Shown here: piece by piece, positions 1-6,535 of the stretch
Numbering within the stretch: the stretch's first letter is position 1
How the letters are laid out: every line of letters starts with the position of its first letter
From: an uncultured Oscillospiraceae bacterium
GTDB taxonomy: Bacteria > Bacillota > Clostridia > Oscillospirales > Oscillospiraceae
DNA: 19,866 bases
Assembly (NCBI GenBank): GCA_900756575.1
Contig: CAAEKQ010000124.1
Span: 1 to 19,866 of the forward strand
Reading direction: 5' to 3'
The notes under the pieces: model-generated
What the model saw: the letters and a program-made list of their open reading frames with translations, nothing else
Database searches by the model: none
Told to the model about the DNA's origin: nothing
Position numbers and translations under genes: made by a program

Positions 1-1
1 C

Positions 2-775
2 GCTGTTGGTGATTATTTTATCGTGTTCAAAATCAAAGAGTGCTTAAAACCATTTCCGAAACGCACCGAAAACGAAGTTGGTGTTGACGTTGGCATCAAG
101 GATATTGCAATACGCTCCGATGGTGTCAAATATACAAATCACAAGTACAAAAAGCAGGAAAAGCGCCACCAAAAGCTGCTTAATCGAAAACTCTCCCGTC
201 GCTGGGGCCCATCGAATGAAGTATTCCGAAAAGCCAGAAAAGAAAACCGATTGGAGCGAAAGGCTTTTGATGAACACCCAATAGACGGCCAAAAGCCGCC
301 AAAACCGATTGCGCCTTCCCGAAGATATCAGAAAGCACGTGAACAGCACGCAAGGTTAAATCGTAAAATTGCACGAAAACGTGATTTATGGAACCATATT
401 ATCAGTAAGCAAATTGTTGCAGACAACTCTGTCATCGCAGTGGAAACATTGAATATTTCAGGAATGGAAAAAAATAAGCGATTGAGCTTTGCGTTGACCG
501 ATGCTGCATTTGGAACACTTCTTACCACTATTCAGTATAAATCAGCATGGCACGGCCGAACTGTAATTGCAATCGGGAAATGGAGCCCATCCAGCAAAAG
601 ATGTTCCTGCTGCGGATACATATACAGCAGTCATGACCAATACCACATGAAGCCATGGTCGCTTAGTATCCGTCAATGGGAGTGTCCTGTATGTAAAACC
701 AAGCACGACAGAGATATCAACGCAGCAAAAAACATTCTATATTTCGCAAAAGAAGAAAACCATTCACACCTGTAA
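2..775 (+). CDS. TnpB/Cas12-like RuvC nuclease, C-terminal part (5' end outside window)
   Basis: RNA-guided nuclease of the TnpB (IS200/IS605 OrfB) and type V-U Cas12 superfamily. The frame is open to the left edge, so the GTG at 23 is probably internal; about 150-200 N-terminal residues are likely missing. Counting from that GTG (250 aa): RuvC-I GVDVGIKD with D22, a basic helical stretch at about 40-125, RuvC-II AVETLN with E141, a four-cysteine zinc ribbon (C194-x2-C197 and C221-x2-C224), and RuvC-III HDRDINAAKNI with D229/D231. All catalytic acids are present, so cleavage activity is plausible. A proline-rich stretch (about 84-98, including KPPKPIAPS) lengthens the segment between RuvC-I and RuvC-II compared with TnpBs I know. 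A co-oriented CRISPR array begins 241 nt downstream, and no tnpA, cas1 or cas2 is visible. It is either a CRISPR effector derived from TnpB or an ordinary IS605 TnpB beside an orphan array. The family assignment is firm; the CRISPR role is inferred. Confidence 0.88.
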   Translation, partial: AVGDYFIVFKIKECLKPFPKRTENEVGVDVGIKDIAIRSDGVKYTNHKYKKQEKRHQKLLNRKLSRRWGPSNEVFRKARKENRLERKAFDEHPIDGQKPPKPIAPSRRYQKAREQHARLNRKIARKRDLWNHIISKQIVADNSVIAVETLNISGMEKNKRLSFALTDAAFGTLLTTIQYKSAWHGRTVIAIGKWSPSSKRCSCCGYIYSSHDQYHMKPWSLSIRQWECPVCKTKHDRDINAAKNILYFAKEENHSHL

Positions 776-796
776 CATAAACCATCAAACATAACT

Positions 797-930
797 TTCA
801 AAATTCCATGGGATGGAGGCACAACCCGTCCCGGTGCGAACATAAAGTCCTCATAGAACTCTATAATACTTCGCACCAAAGAAGGTATAAGAATCCGGTA
901 GTTGAATGTCAAATCATTTTGACATACGCA
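797..930 (+). ncRNA. candidate reRNA/tracrRNA-like scaffold between nuclease and array
   Basis: Structured intergenic region directly after the nuclease stop. Visible stems: GGATGG (811-816) with CCGTCC (826-831); GGTGCGAA (833-840) with TTCGCACC (870-877), a perfect 8-bp stem; and ATGTCAAA (906-913) with TTTGACAT (918-925), also perfect, loop TCAT. TnpB guide RNAs sit at this place, overlapping or following the 3' end of tnpB, and many IS605 right ends finish in a hairpin followed by TGTCAA. Here GAATCC...TTGAATGTCAAA (891-913) resembles such an end. TTCAAAATTC (797-806) can pair with the last ten bases of the CRISPR repeat (8 Watson-Crick pairs, 1 wobble, 1 mismatch), a possible anti-repeat but short enough to occur by chance. 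The boundaries and function are inferred. Confidence 0.42.
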
Positions 931-939
931 GAGTAGGAA

Positions 940-968
940 TTGCTTATATCATCATACTTGAGTATAAA
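940..968 (+). promoter_or_regulatory. candidate sigma-A promoter of the CRISPR array
   Basis: -35 TTGCTT (940-945), 17-bp spacer, -10 TATAAA (963-968), giving a predicted start near 975, about 40 nt before the first repeat. If used, the array is transcribed separately from the scaffold at 797-930. A better -35 hexamer, TTGACA (919-924), lies within the 906-925 hairpin but has only weak -10 matches at a suitable distance. Confidence 0.45.
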
Positions 969-1016
969 TTGCATAGATTACACAAATCATCTACGCCGGA
1001 ATTGTACCTATTTGGT

Positions 1017-1904
1017 AATGTAATTTGTACGCGGGTATGAATTGTGAGCACTTCTGGCAATACCTTTGTTGCCAAAGCTACTAATGTAATTTGTACGCGG
1101 GTATGAATTGTGAGGCCTCTCCTTTACATGAATTTGATGTTAACGCTACAATGTAATTTGTACGCGGGTATGAATTGTGAGCGTAGAAACATCAAGGGCG
1201 AAACCGGGGACAGCCAATGTAATTTGTACGCGGGTATGAATTGTGAGTTCCATTAGTTTTATTGTATATTCGTTCAACCTAATGTAATTTGTACGCGGGT
1301 ATGAATTGTGAGCCAAGGCGTTGTGATGAGGTTGTACGTAGTGCCGAATGTAATTTGTACGCGGGTATGAATTGTGAGGCTTATCTTATTTGGGACATTA
1401 TGCACCCCGGCAATGTAATTTGTACGCGGGTATGAATTGTGAGACGATATTGGCAAACCGTATACAAAGAGTAGAAGAATGTAATTTGTACGCGGGTATG
1501 AATTGTGAGATGCAGTACCGTCGTTCATAGTGGGCGGCTTTGGAATGTAATTTGTACGCGGGTATGAATTGTGAGCTCTATGATATTTCCATGCGGATGC
1601 TGACGCCCAGAATGTAATTTGTACGCGGGTATGAATTGTGAGTGATTTCAAGCGGACTCCCCCCATACTTTAGTGAATGTAATTTGTACGCGGGTATGAA
1701 TTGTGAGCCCTTGCATGTCCCATTCCGCCAGCGTGATCCAGAATGTAATTTGTACGCGGGTATGAATTGTGAGCTTGCTACCTCCATGTCTCTCCCCTCA
1801 ATCCAGAATGTGATTTGTACGCGGGTATGAATTGTGAGTCGTAGTGGTGATTGAGTGGAGCCTCAACGGGTAAATGCAATTTGTACGCGGGTATGAATTG
1901 CACG
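1017..1904 (+). CRISPR. CRISPR array, 14 repeats of 32 bp and 13 spacers of 33-35 bp
   Basis: Repeats start at 1017, 1083, 1150, 1216, 1281, 1347, 1412, 1478, 1544, 1611, 1676, 1742, 1807 and 1873. The first twelve are identical. Repeat 13 has one change (A to G at 1812), and repeat 14 differs at its position 5 (T to C) and in its last four bases. Degeneration at the right end puts the leader on the left, beside the nuclease, so transcription should be on the + strand. Repeat core: arm AATTTGTAC, loop GCGG, arm GTATGAATT, a 9-bp hairpin with two G-U wobbles, followed by the tail GTGAG next to the spacer. The 13 spacers all differ. There are no adaptation genes in the window, so spacer acquisition would depend on genes to the left or elsewhere in the genome. 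The fixed repeat length, unique spacers and degenerate last repeat make this a true array rather than a simple tandem repeat. Confidence 0.97.
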
Positions 1905-1934
1905 ACTATGTATCACAGCACCATCCTAATACAT

Positions 1935-1974
1935 AACACAAAAGCCAACCTTTTATAAGGTCGGCTTTTGTGTT
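1935..1974. terminator. bidirectional intrinsic terminator between the array and yebC
   Basis: A 16-bp inverted repeat, AACACAAAAGCCAACC (1935-1950) with GGTCGGCTTTTGTGTT (1959-1974), loop TTTTATAA, with A/T-rich outer stems that give T runs on both strands. It can end the array transcript from the left and the yebC transcript from the right, isolating the CRISPR locus from the core genes. Confidence 0.8.
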
Positions 1975-2006
1975 TCAAAATCAGCAAAACTCGTAATACT
2001 TAGAAA

Positions 2007-2738
2007 TTATGCTTCCTGCCAGTTATGGTACACGTTCTGAATGTCGTCGTCGTCTTCCATCGCATCCAGCATTTTCTGCATATTCTTGATGTCCTCTTCC
2101 TTCTCCAGGGTCTGATAGTTCTGGGGAACCATCTCGATCTGCGCAGAGGCAAAGGTATACTTGTCCTGAAGTGCGGAGGTCACAGCGTTGAAATCATCGG
2201 GATCGGTGTAAATCACGTATACATCGTCGTCCTTCTGGAAATCGGAAGCACCGGCGTCCAGAGCGTCCATCATGACCTCGTCCTCGTCCAGCTCCTCGTC
2301 CTCATCCTCGATGACAATGACGCCCTTCTGATCAAAGCTCCAGCTGACGCAGCCGGAAGCGCCCAGGTTGCCGCCAAACTTATCAAAATAGTGGCGGACG
2401 TTGGAAGCGGTACGGTTGCGGCTGTCGGTCATGGTATCCACGATCACGGCAACGCCGCTGGGGCCGTAGCCCTCGTAGGTGATGGACTCGTAGTTATCGG
2501 CATTGCCGGAGCCAACTGCCTTTTCAATAGTACGCTTGATGTTGTCGTTGGGCATATTGGCCGCTCTTGCCTTGACGATGACGGCCGCCAGACGGGAGTT
2601 GTTGGCAGGATCGCCGCTGCCGCCCTCTTTGACCGCTACGATCATTTCGCGGGCAATCTTGGTGAACGCCGCAGACCGCTTTGCATCAGCCGCACCCTTG
2701 GTTTTCTGAATGTTATGCCACTTGGAATGTCCTGACAT
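2007..2738 (-). CDS. yebC: YebC/PmpR family protein (TACO1-like)
   Basis: 243-aa cytoplasmic protein of the YebC/PmpR family, annotated historically as a transcriptional regulator; members are now also linked to ribosome function at difficult (proline-rich) sequences, like mitochondrial TACO1. The N-terminus MSGHSKWHNIQ and the following TKGAADAKRSAAFTKIAREM are the family signature, and the length is typical. The ATG at 2738 is chosen because MSGHSKW is the conserved start and AAGGG lies 10 nt upstream; a TTG three codons earlier is possible but unlikely. An acidic stretch (EDEDEELDEDE) lies in the middle. It is a single-gene unit between its own promoter and a terminator. Confidence 0.95.
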   Translation of the reverse strand: MSGHSKWHNIQKTKGAADAKRSAAFTKIAREMIVAVKEGGSGDPANNSRLAAVIVKARAANMPNDNIKRTIEKAVGSGNADNYESITYEGYGPSGVAVIVDTMTDSRNRTASNVRHYFDKFGGNLGASGCVSWSFDQKGVIVIEDEDEELDEDEVMMDALDAGASDFQKDDDVYVIYTDPDDFNAVTSALQDKYTFASAQIEMVPQNYQTLEKEEDIKNMQKMLDAMEDDDDIQNVYHNWQEA

Positions 2739-2782
2739 ATGTTTCAATCCCTTCGAGAATAATTGATATATAGAACCTTTTT

Positions 2783-2811
2783 ATTTTATCACAATTTCCT
2801 TGCTATCACAA
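2783..2811 (-). promoter_or_regulatory. yebC promoter
   Basis: Read on the - strand: -35 TTGTGA (2806-2811), 17-bp spacer, extended -10 TGA-TAAAAT (hexamer 2783-2788), 44 bp before the yebC ATG. Confidence 0.65.
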
Positions 2812-2835
2812 GGTTTTTTCGAAAAATCAGGCGAT

Positions 2836-3606
2836 TCAGATAAAAAACTGATCCGGCTGCGCGATGTTCTCAGCAATCTCCACGTGAATATCCGGAAACT
2901 GTGCCTGGAGCTTCCGCTGGAGCTTTGCCACAATGGGATTTTCCGTGGGATAATGGCCCGCGTCGATCAGGTTGACCCCCTGCCCCAGCGCGTCGATCAT
3001 CACGCTGTATTTCACGTCGCCGGTGATGAAGGTATCGCAGCCAGCCTTCACCGCATCCGCAAGATACTCCCCGCAGGAGCCGCAGCCCGTGGCGATGCGA
3101 TGCACCGGACGGCCACTGTCGCAGTAGCGAAGGCCGTTTGCGTGGAGCTTCTCCTTGACCACGCAGAGAAAATTCTGTAATGCCATGGGTTCCGGCAGCG
3201 TGCTCACATGGCCAATAGTTCCCTCTGCCAAATGACATTCCGGGGTCAGTCCCAGCGCCTCCACCAGTGTATCGTCCACGCCGTCCTCCGCCTCATCCAG
3301 ATTGGTATGCATACAAATCGCGGCGATTTTATGTTCTGCCAGCGTCAAAACTTTATCCTGCTGGAATACGGAATCCGTCACATGCTTGTAGGTATCCCAA
3401 ATCAGCGGATGGTGGGACACGAGCAGCTGTGCGCCCTTCTCAGCGGCCTCTTGAATCACCGGCATGGTAATGTCCAGGCTTACGAGAATATGATCAACCT
3501 CCGCATTCCGGCGGCCCACCAGATGCCCCACGTTGTCCCATGGTTCCTTGCCCTCCTCCGGGGCAACCGTCCAGAGGTAGTTCAAAATTTCATGTACGGT
3601 CTTCAT
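2836..3606 (-). CDS. Nif3-like dinuclear metal center protein
   Basis: Nif3/YqfO family (256 aa), annotated in databases as GTP cyclohydrolase I type 2 or dinuclear metal center protein; the cellular reaction is not settled. Metal-ligand motifs are present: SHHP (near residue 68), HTNLD (near 103) and GHYPTE near the C-terminal end. It is the compact form without the central PII-like insertion of longer Firmicutes homologs. The ATG at 3606 is chosen because AGGAGG lies 6 nt upstream; the ATG at 3612 touches that site directly. It overlaps the trmK stop (3590), so the two are translationally coupled. A trmK-nif3 pair is a common Firmicutes arrangement. Confidence 0.92.
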   Translation of the reverse strand: MKTVHEILNYLWTVAPEEGKEPWDNVGHLVGRRNAEVDHILVSLDITMPVIQEAAEKGAQLLVSHHPLIWDTYKHVTDSVFQQDKVLTLAEHKIAAICMHTNLDEAEDGVDDTLVEALGLTPECHLAEGTIGHVSTLPEPMALQNFLCVVKEKLHANGLRYCDSGRPVHRIATGCGSCGEYLADAVKAGCDTFITGDVKYSVMIDALGQGVNLIDAGHYPTENPIVAKLQRKLQAQFPDIHVEIAENIAQPDQFFI

Positions 3607-4285
3607 TTGCATCCTCCTCTTTTACGGCATTCAGCGCGGCAGAGTAATAGGTAAGCCGCTTAGGGTCTGTCTGCGCCGCACACCGAAGTCCGTTAACGGT
3701 TTTCTCCAGTCCGCTGCGAATCCGGGCCATATAAGCAAGGTACAGCGGGTCAGAACGATCCTTCACCCCCTGGGGAATATACCGTCGCTCCGACGGAATG
3801 GTTGTGCCATCGCCGTAATAGACCTCCATCACGGTGTAGACAAACTTTCCGTCCTGGGCAAAAACCTCCTGAGCGATTTGGAACCCATGCTCCGATAGGA
3901 ATCCCCGAAGCTCCGGTACTGCCGCCTGGGGCTGCAAAATAAACTGCACCCCCGGGCGCCAGATGTCCGGCGTGCCCTGCAAAATACTCTGGATGGTATC
4001 TCCGCCCATCCCGGCGCAAATCACCGTGTCAATGCCCTCCAGTGGGACACTGCGCAGTCCGTCGGACAGGCAAAATGTGATTCGGTCCGATAATCCGGCC
4101 TGCAGTGCATTGTTCTTCGCCGCCTGCAAGGGCATGGGCCGTAAATCTGCCGCAACCACACTTTCGCAGATGCCGTTGGAGATCAGATAAATGGGCAAAT
4201 AGCCGTGATCCGTGCCGATATCCGCCGCATGGCTTCCGGGACGCACCAAACCGGCACAGGCATAAAGTCGATTGGATAGCTTCAT
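3590..4285 (-). CDS. trmK: tRNA (adenine(22)-N(1))-methyltransferase
   Basis: TrmK methylates N1 of adenine 22 in tRNA using S-adenosylmethionine. The 231-aa product has the Rossmann SAM-binding motif DIGTDHGYLPIYL near residue 22, an acidic loop (AADLRPMPL), and CAGMGGDTI near 90, as in Bacillus YqfN/TrmK; the C-terminal part is helical. The ATG at 4285 follows GGAGG by 4 nt and begins MKLSNRL, the usual start; the in-frame upstream extension runs through the terminator hairpin and is rejected. It overlaps nif3. A terminator stands between it and the preceding DUF1858 gene, so expression may depend on read-through. Confidence 0.93.
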   Translation of the reverse strand: MKLSNRLYACAGLVRPGSHAADIGTDHGYLPIYLISNGICESVVAADLRPMPLQAAKNNALQAGLSDRITFCLSDGLRSVPLEGIDTVICAGMGGDTIQSILQGTPDIWRPGVQFILQPQAAVPELRGFLSEHGFQIAQEVFAQDGKFVYTVMEVYYGDGTTIPSERRYIPQGVKDRSDPLYLAYMARIRSGLEKTVNGLRCAAQTDPKRLTYYSAALNAVKEEDANEDRT

Positions 4286-4299
4286 GTTTCCTCCAAAGA

Positions 4300-4328
4300 A
4301 AACGCCCGGCAGAAGCAATCCGCCGGGC
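4300..4328 (-). terminator. intrinsic terminator/attenuator between the DUF1858 gene and trmK
   Basis: On the - strand: GCCCGGC (4328-4322), loop, GCCGGGC (4310-4304), then GTTTTC. A 7-bp all-GC stem with a short T tract, 8 nt after the DUF1858 stop and 18 nt before the trmK ATG. It could let most transcripts stop after the small gene and a fraction continue into trmK-nif3. Confidence 0.65.
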
Positions 4329-4336
4329 ATCCGAAC

Positions 4337-4546
4337 TTATTCCGCAGCCTCGCCCAGGAATGCGTTGAGTGCATCCAGGAACTCGTCAGCGTCTACGCCG
4401 TGAACCATGCAGGCCTCTTCTACGGTCTCGCCGCGGGAAGAAGGGCAGCCCAGGCAGTGCATACCGATGGACAGGAACATGGGAGCCGCCTCGGGAGCGA
4501 TATCCAGAACATTGCCGATGATGGTATCTTTGGTGATCTTAGCCAT
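4337..4546 (-). CDS. DUF1858 domain protein (hybrid-cluster-associated redox disulfide)
   Basis: 69-aa protein of the DUF1858 family, a small domain named for its association with hybrid cluster proteins and a putative redox-active CxxC disulfide. Here the motif is MHCLGCPSSRGETVEEAC, with CxxC plus a third cysteine. It begins MAKITKDTIIGNVLD, typical of the family. The ATG at 4546 has GGAGG 6 nt upstream; the longer frame lacks a ribosome-binding site. No membrane segment. It is first in a unit with trmK and nif3, with a strong promoter and a terminator after it. The biochemical role is unknown. Confidence 0.88.
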   Translation of the reverse strand: MAKITKDTIIGNVLDIAPEAAPMFLSIGMHCLGCPSSRGETVEEACMVHGVDADEFLDALNAFLGEAAE

Positions 4547-4582
4547 GATAAACCTCCAGAATTTTTGTTGATGAACGGATTT

Positions 4583-4611
4583 ATTATATCCCATTCTTCC
4601 CTGTTTTGCAA
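4583..4611 (-). promoter_or_regulatory. promoter of the DUF1858-trmK-nif3 unit
   Basis: On the - strand: -35 TTGCAA (4606-4611), 17-bp spacer, perfect -10 TATAAT (4583-4588), about 37 bp upstream of the DUF1858 ATG. Confidence 0.8.
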
Positions 4612-4625
4612 CAGGAAATACACAG

Positions 4626-4660
4626 AGAAAAAGGAACCGCCAGTTTTGCCTGACGGTTCC
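4626..4660 (-). terminator. rpsB-tsf terminator
   Basis: On the - strand: GGAACCGTCAG (4660-4650), loop GCAAAA, CTGGCGGTTCC (4643-4633), then TTTTTCTC. An 11-bp stem with one wobble and a clear T tract, 15 nt after the tsf stop. Confidence 0.9.
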
Positions 4661-4674
4661 CGATATTCTAAGAA

Positions 4675-5595
4675 TTAGCCCTTCAGAGCAGCTGCAACCT
4701 CAGCAGCCAGGTTGGACTCTTCCTTCTCAATGCCCTCGCCTCTGACGAAGTGAACAGCATCTACAAACTTGATGGAGCCGCCCAGCTTCTTCGCAGCGTC
4801 AGCAATGTAGCCGGCAACGTCGCCCTTATAAAGGTCGGAGCGTACAAACTCCTGCTGCATCAGGCAGTTATCCTTGTAGAACGCATTGATCTTACCAGCG
4901 GCGATCTTCTCCTTGACCTGAGCAGGCTTGCTTGCGGTCTTGGGATCGTTGTTCATCAGCTCGATCTGAACGGTCAGCTCATGGTCGATGACACTCTGGG
5001 GAACCAGAGACTTGTCCCAATAGCTGGGGTTCATAGCAGCGATCTGCATGCAGATGTTCTTGCCGACCTCGGTCACGTCGATGTCGCCCTCGACAGCCAG
5101 GTTCACCAGAACACCATGGGAGCCGCCTGCGTGAACATAGCAAACGCTGGTGTTCTCAGGGAAGCGGGCAAAACGACGGATCTGCAGGTTCTCGCCAATG
5201 GACATTACGCGATCCTGCATGACCTCGGTAACGGTCAGGTCGGTGCCGGGATACTTGCAAGCCTTCAGCGCGTCTACGTCAGCGGGATCATTGACGGCAA
5301 CGGCCTCAGCCAGAGCCTTTACAGTGTTCTTAAATACATCGGTGCCGGCTGCGAAGTCAGTCTCGCAGTTGACCTCGATGACAACGCCGACACCGTTAAA
5401 GACATCGGCATAAGCCATGCCCTCAGCGGCAACGCGGTCAGCCTTCTTAGCGGCCTTTGCCAGGCCCTTCTCACGAAGGTAATCAATTGCTGCATCCATA
5501 TCGCCATCGCAAGCCATCAGGGCCTTTTTGCAGTCCATCATGCCAACGTTGGTCATCTCACGGAGCTTTTTAACATCACTTGCGGAAATAGCCAT
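4675..5595 (-). CDS. tsf: Translation elongation factor Ts
   Basis: EF-Ts exchanges GDP for GTP on EF-Tu. The 306-aa product has the N-terminal UBA-like domain (VKKLREMTNVGMMDCKKAL, about 8-26) and the EF-Tu contact motif CETDFAAGTD near residue 77, followed by the two core dimerisation subdomains. The ATG at 5595 has AGGAGG upstream. It follows rpsB by 35 nt in the standard bacterial rpsB-tsf operon and ends at a strong terminator. Confidence 0.98.
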   Translation of the reverse strand: MAISASDVKKLREMTNVGMMDCKKALMACDGDMDAAIDYLREKGLAKAAKKADRVAAEGMAYADVFNGVGVVIEVNCETDFAAGTDVFKNTVKALAEAVAVNDPADVDALKACKYPGTDLTVTEVMQDRVMSIGENLQIRRFARFPENTSVCYVHAGGSHGVLVNLAVEGDIDVTEVGKNICMQIAAMNPSYWDKSLVPQSVIDHELTVQIELMNNDPKTASKPAQVKEKIAAGKINAFYKDNCLMQQEFVRSDLYKGDVAGYIADAAKKLGGSIKFVDAVHFVRGEGIEKEESNLAAEVAAALKG

Positions 5596-5630
5596 GATTG
5601 TAACCTCCTATATCTTAGTACGTGATAAAA

Positions 5631-6371
5631 TTATTCAGCGGCGGGAGCCTCGGTGGTCTCCTCAGCGGGAGCAGCCTCAGCGGTGTCCTCACCCTGCTTG
5701 CCCTCCTGCACGGCGTTTGCCATGGTAGCGGAGATCAGCTTGATGGCGCGGATTGCGTCGTCGTTGCCGGGGATCACGTAATCGATCTCATCAGGATCGC
5801 AGTTGGTATCAACGATAGCTACAATGGGAATATGCAGCTTGCGGGCCTCAGCAATGGCGTTACGCTCCTTGCGGGGGTCAACAATAAACAGAGCGCCGGG
5901 GAGCTTCTTCATGTTCTTCACGCCGCCCAGGTACTTCTCGAGCTTCTCGATTTCAAGGTTCAGCTTTGCAACTTCCTTCTTGGGGAGCATTGCAAAGGTG
6001 CCGTCCTCCTGCATCTTGTGCAGCTGGTTCAGGCGCTCCACACGGGTACGCATGGTCTTGAAGTTGGTGAGCATGCCGCCCAGCCAACGAGCGTTGACGT
6101 AGAACATACCAACGCGCTCAGCCTCTTCCTTGATTGCCTCCTGCGCCTGCTTCTTGGTGCCGACAAACAGGATGGTCTCGCCGGATGCAGCCAGATCACG
6201 TACAAAGTTGTACGCCTCCTCCAGCTTTTTCACGGTCTTCTGGAGATCAATGATATAAATACCATTTCTCTCGGTGTAGATGTAGGAAGCCATCTTGGGG
6301 TTCCATCTTCTGGTCTGATGACCAAAGTGAACGCCGGCCTCCAGCAGCTGCTTCATAGATACGACTGCCAT
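5631..6371 (-). CDS. rpsB: 30S ribosomal protein S2
   Basis: S2 assembles late on the small subunit near S1 and the anti-Shine-Dalgarno region. The 246-aa product begins MAVVSMKQLLEAGVHFGHQT, the S2 signature, and contains the family block ARWLGGMLTNF and PGALFIVDPRKE. The acidic, alanine-rich C-terminal tail (EDTAEAAPAEETTEAPAAE) is a common variable extension. The ATG at 6371 follows GGAGG by 10 nt; a start at MKQLL five codons later is possible. It is first in the operon with tsf and has a structured leader. Confidence 0.98.
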   Translation of the reverse strand: MAVVSMKQLLEAGVHFGHQTRRWNPKMASYIYTERNGIYIIDLQKTVKKLEEAYNFVRDLAASGETILFVGTKKQAQEAIKEEAERVGMFYVNARWLGGMLTNFKTMRTRVERLNQLHKMQEDGTFAMLPKKEVAKLNLEIEKLEKYLGGVKNMKKLPGALFIVDPRKERNAIAEARKLHIPIVAIVDTNCDPDEIDYVIPGNDDAIRAIKLISATMANAVQEGKQGEDTAEAAPAEETTEAPAAE

Positions 6372-6400
6372 AATTGTGTTTCCTCCTTTAAGTTGTCCCG

Positions 6401-6464
6401 CCACCCCAATCATCTCCCTGCCAGACCTTTCGGCACCATGGCAGAAATCCTTGGGTGTGTGTGG
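6401..6464 (-). promoter_or_regulatory. structured rpsB 5' leader (possible S2 autoregulatory RNA)
   Basis: The predicted leader of about 110 nt folds into nested stems: an outer pairing of CACCCAA (6457-6451) with TTGGGGTG (6410-6403, one bulged G), and an inner stem CTGCCA (6444-6439) with TGGCAG (6423-6418) carrying a CC-GAAA-GG cap. Ribosomal operons often carry such leaders for feedback control by the encoded protein; that function is inferred here. Confidence 0.45.
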
Positions 6465-6489
6465 TACTCCGTCTATGCAGAGCCTTTAA

Positions 6490-6518
6490 ATTATACTACA
6501 TCTTGTGCCCCATTGCAA
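6490..6518 (-). promoter_or_regulatory. rpsB-tsf promoter
   Basis: On the - strand: -35 TTGCAA (6513-6518), 17-bp spacer, perfect -10 TATAAT (6490-6495). The predicted start is near 6483, about 110 nt before the rpsB ATG. Confidence 0.85.
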
Positions 6519-6535
6519 GAAAAATATACAATTAT

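Noticed and set aside
919..949. TTGACA as the main promoter of the array
   Set aside because: The hexamer is part of a perfect hairpin (906-925), and the -10 candidates at 17-19 bp are poor compared with the TTGCTT/TATAAA pair at 940-968.
982..990. ACAAATCAT as an anti-repeat
   Set aside because: It pairs with the 5' arm of the repeat over 8 of 9 positions, but it lies downstream of the predicted array start and would compete with the repeat hairpin; AT-rich sequence makes chance likely.
1274..1830. Open frames on both strands within the array
   Set aside because: They consist of translated CRISPR repeats (recurring HNSYPRTNYI or ECNLYAGMNCE) and have no ribosome-binding site.
2025..2735. 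236-codon + strand open frame opposite yebC
   Set aside because: It is a shadow of the conserved yebC coding sequence with low-complexity Val/Leu/Ile/Gly composition.
2798..2819. CCTTG/CAAGG hairpin with T6 on the + strand
   Set aside because: No + strand gene is upstream to be terminated, and the region overlaps the -35 of the yebC promoter on the other strand; probably fortuitous.
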